DNA from: CAZVAR01 sp964625225
Lineage (GTDB): Bacteria > Pseudomonadota > Alphaproteobacteria > JAJUGE01
NCBI GenBank assembly: GCA_964625225.1
Contig: CAZVAR010000142.1
Coordinates: 1 to 9,326 of the forward strand
Direction: 5' to 3'
DNA: 9,326 nt
In this document: piece by piece, positions 5,491 through 9,326 of the stretch
How positions within the stretch are numbered: position 1 is the first letter of the stretch
Layout: each line of letters opens with the position of its first letter
Made by a program: the position numbers and the translations under genes
The notes under the pieces: generated by a model
Seen by the model: the letters and a program-made list of their open reading frames with translations, nothing else
Databases searched by the model: none
What the model was told of the DNA's origin: nothing

Positions 5491-6476
5491 CGGCTGGTTC
5501 CGAAATTGGCGGCAAGGGTCTGCGGCGGCGTCACTTCGACCATGTCGGGTCCGATCACGGTCCCCTCGATGGTTCGGTCGCTGCTGGTGTTGAGGATCCG
5601 GATGGCGGCTCCTGCGGCGCCGTCCTCCAGCGCCTTTCCGCGCGTGGTCAGAAGCATCTGCGGCGAGCGCAGGATGACGGTGACGAGGCTCCCCTTGCCG
5701 ACCAGGATCCGGTCCCGGAGGTCGCGATGGGTCAGCGGCGTGCCGGGCGTGAGCGGCCGGCGCGGCGTCCGCCCGACCAGGTAGCGGATCTCGGTCACGG
5801 TGCCGCGCCGCAGGCGATCAAGACGGGTCGCGATCCAGTCGAGGTCGGCTTCGGTGATCGGCTCCCCGGGGATCACCGGCCGGGCGAGTACCGGAACGTC
5901 GACCAGAGCATGGAGGCGCGCGGCGACCGGCATGCGGCTCTCGCCGCCGTCGCCGGTCGGCGCGAGGAGGGTCGCGGTGGCGCGGTGCCCGCGCTCGTCC
6001 AGCCGGATGTCCTCGAACCGGATACGATGGTCGCCTTCGCTCGGCAGATGGATCGGCTGCAGCCGCCCCTCCAGCTCGACCTCGAACTCGCGCCCGGCGG
6101 CCAGTGCGCCGATCGCCCGCGCGAAGAGCCGCTCGATCTGCGCCGCATCGACGATACGGCTGCTGCGCTCGACGAGGATGCGGTCGCGGCTGCTCCGCGG
6201 CCGCCAGTCGAGCCCGGCGGCCGCCGCGATCGCGGTGAGCTGCGCCGCGTCGAGGATCAGCCGTTCTCCCGGCGGCGGGGCGATGGCGACGACACGCTCG
6301 CCGCCGGAGGGGAGGTTCGCGAACAGGTCGCCGAGGCGGATTTCGCCGTTCTCGACCAGTACGGTGGGCCTCGGCATGGGAGGCGCCGCGGCGGCGAGGG
6401 CGGAGGCGGCGAAGGTTGCTGCCGCGACGACGGCCGCGCCCCAGAGGCGCGCCGGACGGAAGCACAAGAGTCGCAT
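5487..6476 (-). CDS. flgA: Flagellar P-ring assembly chaperone FlgA
   Basis: FlgA is a periplasmic chaperone that helps FlgI subunits polymerise into the P-ring. The 329-residue precursor begins with a Sec signal (arginine-containing n-region, Ala-rich hydrophobic core, likely cleavage near residues 28-31). A variable N-terminal region follows (ENGEIRLGDLF near residue 42). The C-terminal SAF/ChapFlgA domain from about residue 190 shows VPVLARPVIPGEPITEADLD, YLVGRTPRRPLTPGTPLTHR, KGSLVTVILRSPQMLLTTRG and RTIEGTVIGPDMVEV, the strongest part of the identification. It is longer than the enterobacterial protein (about 220 residues), as is usual for alphaproteobacteria. It lies ten bases after flgG and overlaps flgH by four, so it is internal to the operon. 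Its client FlgI is encoded in the other minus-strand operon. Confidence 0.93.
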   Translation of the reverse strand: MRLLCFRPARLWGAAVVAAATFAASALAAAAPPMPRPTVLVENGEIRLGDLFANLPSGGERVVAIAPPPGERLILDAAQLTAIAAAAGLDWRPRSSRDRILVERSSRIVDAAQIERLFARAIGALAAGREFEVELEGRLQPIHLPSEGDHRIRFEDIRLDERGHRATATLLAPTGDGGESRMPVAARLHALVDVPVLARPVIPGEPITEADLDWIATRLDRLRRGTVTEIRYLVGRTPRRPLTPGTPLTHRDLRDRILVGKGSLVTVILRSPQMLLTTRGKALEDGAAGAAIRILNTSSDRTIEGTVIGPDMVEVTPPQTLAANFGTSR

Positions 6477-6486
6477 CGCGCGGGTC

Positions 6487-7272
6487 CTAACGGAGCTGGG
6501 TCATGGTGCCGAGCATCTGGTCCGAGGTCTGAATGACCTTGGAGTTCATCTCGTAGGCGCGCTGTGCGGTGATCAGGTTGGTGAGCTCGGCGACCACGTT
6601 GACGTTCGAGGTCTCGAGGAAGCCCTGCCGGAGCGTGCCGAAGCCGGGGGTGCCGGGCGGGCCGTTGTTCGGCGGACCCGATGCCGTCGTTTCCAGGTAG
6701 AGATTGTCGCCCATCGCCTCGAGGCCGGCCTCGTTGGCAAAGGTGGCGAGGTCGATCTGGCCGACCGTCTGCGGGTCCACCTGGCCGTCGAGGGTGACGA
6801 TCACCTCGCCGCTCGAATTGACTGTGACCGAGGTGGCCTGGGGATCGATCACGATGCCGGGCAGCAGCCGGTAGCCGTCCGACGTGACGATCTCCCCCGC
6901 GCCGTTGAGCTGGAACGAGCCGGCCCGAGTGTAAGCGGTCGTGCCGTCCGGCATTTCCACCCGGAAATAGCCTTTGCCCTGGATGGCGAGGTCGAGGCTG
7001 TTCTCGGTGATCGAGAGGTCGCCCTGCTCGGTGATGCGGTAGACCGATGCGGTCTTGACGCCGACGCCGATCTGGATTCCCGACGGCACCACGGTGCCGG
7101 CGTCGGTCGAGGCCGACCCGACGCGCCGCAGATTCTGGTAGAGCAGATCCTGGAACTCGGCGCGTTGCCGCTTGAAGCCGGTGGTGTTGATGTTGGCGAT
7201 GTTGTTCGACACCACCTCGACATTGAGCTGCTGCGCCAGCATTCCGGTGGCGGCGATGCTCAGGGATCTCAT
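6487..7272 (-). CDS. flgG: Flagellar distal rod protein FlgG
   Basis: FlgG polymerises into the distal rod that crosses the P- and L-rings. The 261-residue length is typical. The N-terminal rod signature NNIANINTTGFKR is at residues 23-35 and the FlgG-specific distal-rod segment VVPSGIQIGVGVKTASVYRI follows at about 61-80. Then come GDLSITENSLDLAIQGKGYFRV and AYTRAGSFQLNGAGEIVTSDGYRL. The C-terminus ends LTNLITAQRAYEMNSKVIQTSDQMLGTMTQLR, the coiled partner helix. There is no cleavable signal peptide, since export is by the flagellar type III apparatus. The ATG at 7272 has GAGGA eight bases upstream. It lies 29 nt after flgF and ten before flgA. It has the same fold as its neighbour FlgF, with FlgG distinguished by the PSGIQIG segment. 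Confidence 0.97.
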   Translation of the reverse strand: MRSLSIAATGMLAQQLNVEVVSNNIANINTTGFKRQRAEFQDLLYQNLRRVGSASTDAGTVVPSGIQIGVGVKTASVYRITEQGDLSITENSLDLAIQGKGYFRVEMPDGTTAYTRAGSFQLNGAGEIVTSDGYRLLPGIVIDPQATSVTVNSSGEVIVTLDGQVDPQTVGQIDLATFANEAGLEAMGDNLYLETTASGPPNNGPPGTPGFGTLRQGFLETSNVNVVAELTNLITAQRAYEMNSKVIQTSDQMLGTMTQLR

Positions 7273-7301
7273 CGGTCGGGTCCTCGTTTCGGCTGGTCGG
7301 A

Positions 7302-8027
7302 TCAGGCCGGCTGGGCCTCGGGGAGTACGCGGATGGCACGCAGCGCGCGCTGGTGTTCGCCGTCCAGCATGTCCTGGGTGGCCTGGAAGGAGCGGAGGAG
7401 CTCCATCATCCGGGTCATCTCGATGATCGGTCGCACGTTGGAGCCCTCCAGCATGCCCTGCATCACCTCCGCTCCGGCCGCGGGCTGCGGTTCCTGCCCG
7501 GTGACGTAGAGCCCGCTCATGGTCTTGCGCAGGGCCTGCTCGTCATCGAAAGCGACCAGGCGGATACGTGCGACCTCCTGGCCGTCGACCGAGACGGTCC
7601 CGTCGCGGGTGATCTTGACCGCGGTGGCCTCGTCGGGCAGGCCGATCGGCCGGTCGCCTGCGTCGAGCAAGCGATAGCCCTGCGAAGTCACGATCTCGCG
7701 ATCGCCGTTGAGCTGGAACGCCCCGCCGCGCGTGTAGCGCAGGCCGGCCGGCGTCTCGACGACGAAATATCCGTCACCCCGGATCGCGAGATCGAACTCG
7801 CGCCCCGTGATTTCCATGTGCCCGGGCTGGGTGTCGCGAACCACCGCCACATCCATCACGTAGGACAGCGGTGCATCGGCGGACCGCTGCGCCAGATACT
7901 CCTCGAACAGAACCTGCTCGCGCTTGAAGCCGCTGGTGTCCGCGTTGGCGATGTTGTTGGCCACGATGTCCATCTGGCGCATCAGCGCCGTCTGGCGTGA
8001 CAGGGCGATGTAGGTTGCGTTCTCCAT
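7302..8027 (-). CDS. flgF: Flagellar proximal rod protein FlgF
   Basis: FlgF is a rod subunit of the flagellar basal body. The product has 241 residues when started at the ATG at 8027, which is where similarity begins: MENATYIALSRQTALMRQMD, then VANNIANADTSGFKR at residues 22-36, the rod signature. Later blocks are REFDLAIRGDGYFVVETPAG and RYTRGGAFQLNGDREIVTSQGYRLLDA; the C-terminus has GMLEGSNVRPIIEMTRMMELLRSFQATQDML. The frame stays open upstream to 8531, but that extension runs across the promoter region and over fliL on the opposite strand and is not coding. GGGA lies about eight bases before the chosen ATG. First gene of flgF-flgG-flgA-flgH, with a sigma-54-type promoter 43-60 bases upstream. 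Confidence 0.95.
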   Translation of the reverse strand: MENATYIALSRQTALMRQMDIVANNIANADTSGFKREQVLFEEYLAQRSADAPLSYVMDVAVVRDTQPGHMEITGREFDLAIRGDGYFVVETPAGLRYTRGGAFQLNGDREIVTSQGYRLLDAGDRPIGLPDEATAVKITRDGTVSVDGQEVARIRLVAFDDEQALRKTMSGLYVTGQEPQPAAGAEVMQGMLEGSNVRPIIEMTRMMELLRSFQATQDMLDGEHQRALRAIRVLPEAQPA

Positions 8028-8069
8028 CGGGCGTTCCCGGCTCGGCTGGAAGCGTGTCGCCGCCCTTCG

Positions 8070-8087
8070 TGCAGGCTCCGTGCCAAA
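8070..8087 (-). promoter_or_regulatory. Sigma-54 promoter of flgF-flgG-flgA-flgH operon
   Basis: The minus strand reads TTTGGCACG-GAGC-CTGCA, matching TGGCACG-N4-TTGCW with one mismatch. The GG and GC dinucleotides are exactly ten bases apart. The predicted start near 8059 leaves a leader of about 32 nt. This is the class of promoter used for rod, ring and hook genes in Caulobacter-type flagellar hierarchies. Confidence 0.75.
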
Positions 8088-8135
8088 CCGCCGCGGCCGG
8101 GGACTCCTCGGCATTCGCGGCCGCACCCCGCAGGT

Positions 8136-8164
8136 CCGGCAGAAATTGCCGGGCAAGTCGTGCC
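8136..8164. promoter_or_regulatory. Two tandem GGCA-N5-TGCC dyads, candidate FlbD/ftr-type enhancer
   Basis: The first dyad is CCGGCA-gaaat-TGCCGG (8136-8152, perfect 6-bp arms). The second is GGCA-agtcg-TGCC (8152-8164). They share one base and their centres are 14 bp apart, placing them about 85 and 99 nt upstream of the predicted flgF sigma-54 start. The first also has the A-rich spacer that I recall from Caulobacter ftr elements. Binding by an NtrC-family activator such as FlbD is inferred. Confidence 0.55.
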
Positions 8165-8179
8165 ACCGGTCGGCGGCCA

Positions 8180-8196
8180 TATACGACGCGTTAACC
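8180..8196 (+). promoter_or_regulatory. Degenerate CtrA-like site upstream of fliL
   Basis: TATA-N7-TTAACC: the second half matches the CtrA half-site TTAACC exactly, while the first half differs from TTAA at two positions. The TTAA begins 60 nt before the fliL ATG, close to the 56-nt spacing seen at fliX. No convincing -10 element was identified. Confidence 0.4.
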
Positions 8197-8250
8197 ACCC
8201 GGCCGCTAGCGTGCGCCCGTCCGAGCGGTGATCGGAAGGGTGGGAAAGGT

Positions 8251-8781
8251 ATGGCGGCGACCGCGACCATCGACGGCGGCAGCGAGGCGGCGGCGGATCT
8301 CGGGCCCGCGCCGCGCAAGCGGCTGAGCGGGAAGAAGCTGGTACTGTTTATCCTGTTGCCGCTGGTGCTGGTCGGGGCGACCGTGGGCGGCCTGGTTCTC
8401 TCCGGCGCCGTCGAACTGCCCGGCGCGCTGGCGTCCGCTCCGGCGACGGACGGGACTCCCGAACCGAACCCGGAATCGCTGGTGTTCTTCGACCTGCCCG
8501 ACCTGCTGGTGAACCTCAACTCCACCGGCAAGCGCCCGCACTATCTGAAGATCCAGGTCAGCCTCGAGCTGGCGGACGCCGGGCAGGTGGCGACGCTGCA
8601 GACGCTGGCGCCGCGCATCATCGACAATTTCCAGGTCTATCTCCGGGAGCTGAGGATCTCCGACCTCCAGGGCTCGGCCGGGCTGGTGCGGCTGCGCGAG
8701 GAGTTGCTCCGGCGCGTGAACGCCGCGGTTGAGCCGGTCAAGGTCCGCGACGTCCTGTTCCGCGAGATGCTGGTCCAGTAA
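8251..8781 (+). CDS. fliL: Flagellar basal body-associated protein FliL
   Basis: FliL is a single-pass inner-membrane protein that surrounds the flagellar stator and affects motor output. The 176-residue product has a short cytoplasmic N-terminus ending in a basic RKRLSGKK cluster (residues 22-29), one transmembrane helix at about residues 30-50, and a periplasmic linker rich in Ala and Pro. The conserved stomatin-like domain follows: FFDLPDLLVNLNSTGKRPHYLKIQVSLEL, LAPRIIDNFQVYLRELRISDLQGSAG, and the terminal VEPVKVRDVLFREMLVQ. The ATG at 8251 follows a purine-rich GGAAGGGTGGGAAAGG leader; longer in-frame starts would read through the regulatory region. fliM starts 23 nt downstream, so the two form an operon, divergent from flgF. 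Confidence 0.94.
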   Translation: MAATATIDGGSEAAADLGPAPRKRLSGKKLVLFILLPLVLVGATVGGLVLSGAVELPGALASAPATDGTPEPNPESLVFFDLPDLLVNLNSTGKRPHYLKIQVSLELADAGQVATLQTLAPRIIDNFQVYLRELRISDLQGSAGLVRLREELLRRVNAAVEPVKVRDVLFREMLVQ

Positions 8782-8804
8782 CCCCGGTCCTGAGCGGCAA
8801 GATC

Positions 8805-9326
8805 ATGGCCGAAGAGGCAGACGCACCCGAATCCCCCGTGCTCTCCGAGGAGGAGAGGCTCGCCGCCGAGTGGGCGGCGATGGCCGCCGAGGACGAATCG
8901 GCCGACGGCGGCGAGAGCGAGCTGGGGTTCGGCGTCCACTCGGACAGGGCGCTCAACCAGGAAGAGATCGACTCCCTGCTCGGTTTCACCGCCGACATCG
9001 ACCGGGACGGCGAGACCTCGGGCGTCCAGGCGATCATCAACAGCGCGCTCGTCTCCTACGAGCGCCTGCCGATGCTCGAGGTCGTGTTCGACCGGCTGGT
9101 GCGCATGATGTCGACGAGCCTGCGCAACCTGACCTCCGACAATGTCGAGGTGTCGCTCGACAATATCCGCTCCGTTCGGTTCGGCGACTACCTCAACTCG
9201 ATCCCGTTGCCCGCGATGCTCGCCGTATTCAAGGCCGAGGAGTGGGACAATTTCGGGCTCAGGACGATCGACAGTTCGCTGATCTACTCGATCGTCGACG
9301 TTCTGCTGGGTGGTCGCCGCGGCACG
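8805..9326 (+). CDS. fliM: Flagellar motor switch protein FliM, N-terminal part (3'-truncated by window edge)
   Basis: FliM sits in the C-ring of the motor and binds phosphorylated CheY to switch rotation. The frame is open from the ATG at 8805 to the window end, giving 174 codons. The CheY-binding motif, normally at the extreme N-terminus, appears as ALNQEEIDSLLGF at residues 49-61, preceded by an acidic extension of about 48 residues that contains LSEEERLAAEW (13-23). The middle domain starts at about residue 76 with NSALVSYERLPMLEVVFDRL. It continues with NVEVSLDNIRSVRFGDYLN and LPAMLAVFKAEEWDNFGL, and ends at SIVDVLLGGRRG, the conserved Gly-Gly motif. The FliN-like C-terminal domain lies beyond the window. 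A GAGCGG seven bases before the ATG is a plausible ribosome-binding site. Confidence 0.95.
   Translation, partial: MAEEADAPESPVLSEEERLAAEWAAMAAEDESADGGESELGFGVHSDRALNQEEIDSLLGFTADIDRDGETSGVQAIINSALVSYERLPMLEVVFDRLVRMMSTSLRNLTSDNVEVSLDNIRSVRFGDYLNSIPLPAMLAVFKAEEWDNFGLRTIDSSLIYSIVDVLLGGRRGT

Noticed and set aside
7081..7115. GGCACC-A-CGGTGCC repeat inside flgG as another FlbD-type dyad
   Set aside because: The spacing between GGCA and TGCC is six bases, not five, and it lies within coding sequence.
5421..7509. Long plus-strand frames opposite flgA, flgG and flgF
   Set aside because: They mirror well-identified flagellar genes, lack ribosome-binding sites and domains, and have Arg/Gly-rich shadow composition.
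8150..8166. Second sigma-54 promoter for flgF (TGGCACG-AC-TTGC on the minus strand)
   Set aside because: The boxes match well, but the spacer is two bases too short; it is treated as part of the tandem dyad.
8028..8531. Upstream extension of the flgF frame
   Set aside because: It crosses the sigma-54 promoter and dyads and overlaps fliL on the other strand; FlgF similarity starts at the ATG at 8027.

Overview
The window is GC-rich, about two-thirds G+C by eye, and reads as chromosomal DNA of an alphaproteobacterium, most likely a Rhodospirillales-type lineage. The reasons are the alphaproteobacterial flagellar regulator fliX, a DksA with only one of the four zinc-finger cysteines, a short single-domain FlgJ, and CtrA-type TTAA-N7-TTAA and sigma-54-type promoter motifs next to flagellar genes. 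The genus cannot be fixed from the sequence.

Layout: the 3' end of valS (+, to 890) meets a minus-strand operon read as flgI-flgJ-flgN-fliW (3397 down to 960). Diverging from flgI are fliX (3646-4071) and dksA (4172-4588) on the plus strand. dksA has its own sigma-70-like promoter and a terminator hairpin. Next comes a second minus-strand operon, flgF-flgG-flgA-flgH (8027 down to 4729), and diverging from it fliL-fliM (8251 onward, fliM cut by the window edge).

How the genes work together: FlgF and FlgG form the rod, FlgI (with its chaperone FlgA) the P-ring and FlgH the L-ring. FlgJ is the rod-binding assembly factor, FlgN a probable export chaperone, FliL the stator-associated membrane protein and FliM the C-ring switch protein. 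FliX and FliW are regulatory or assembly-checkpoint proteins. Nearly all genes needed for the rod-to-outer-membrane-ring stage are here.

The most interesting signal is regulatory. The two divergent control regions (3398-3645 and 8028-8250) share one layout, read from the minus-strand gene to the plus-strand gene: a sigma-54-like -24/-12 element 41-44 nt from the minus-strand ATG, one or two GGCA-N5-TGCC dyads (candidate FlbD/ftr-type enhancer sites), a TTAA-based CtrA-like motif, and then the plus-strand ATG about 56-60 nt further on. By eye, the three perfect dyads are the only ones in the window. This suggests that one regulatory cassette times both the early genes (fliX, fliLM) and the later genes (flgIJ, flgFGAH). 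No mobile element, CRISPR array, tRNA or rRNA was seen. I found no wholly new system; this is a conserved flagellar locus with unusually legible regulatory DNA.
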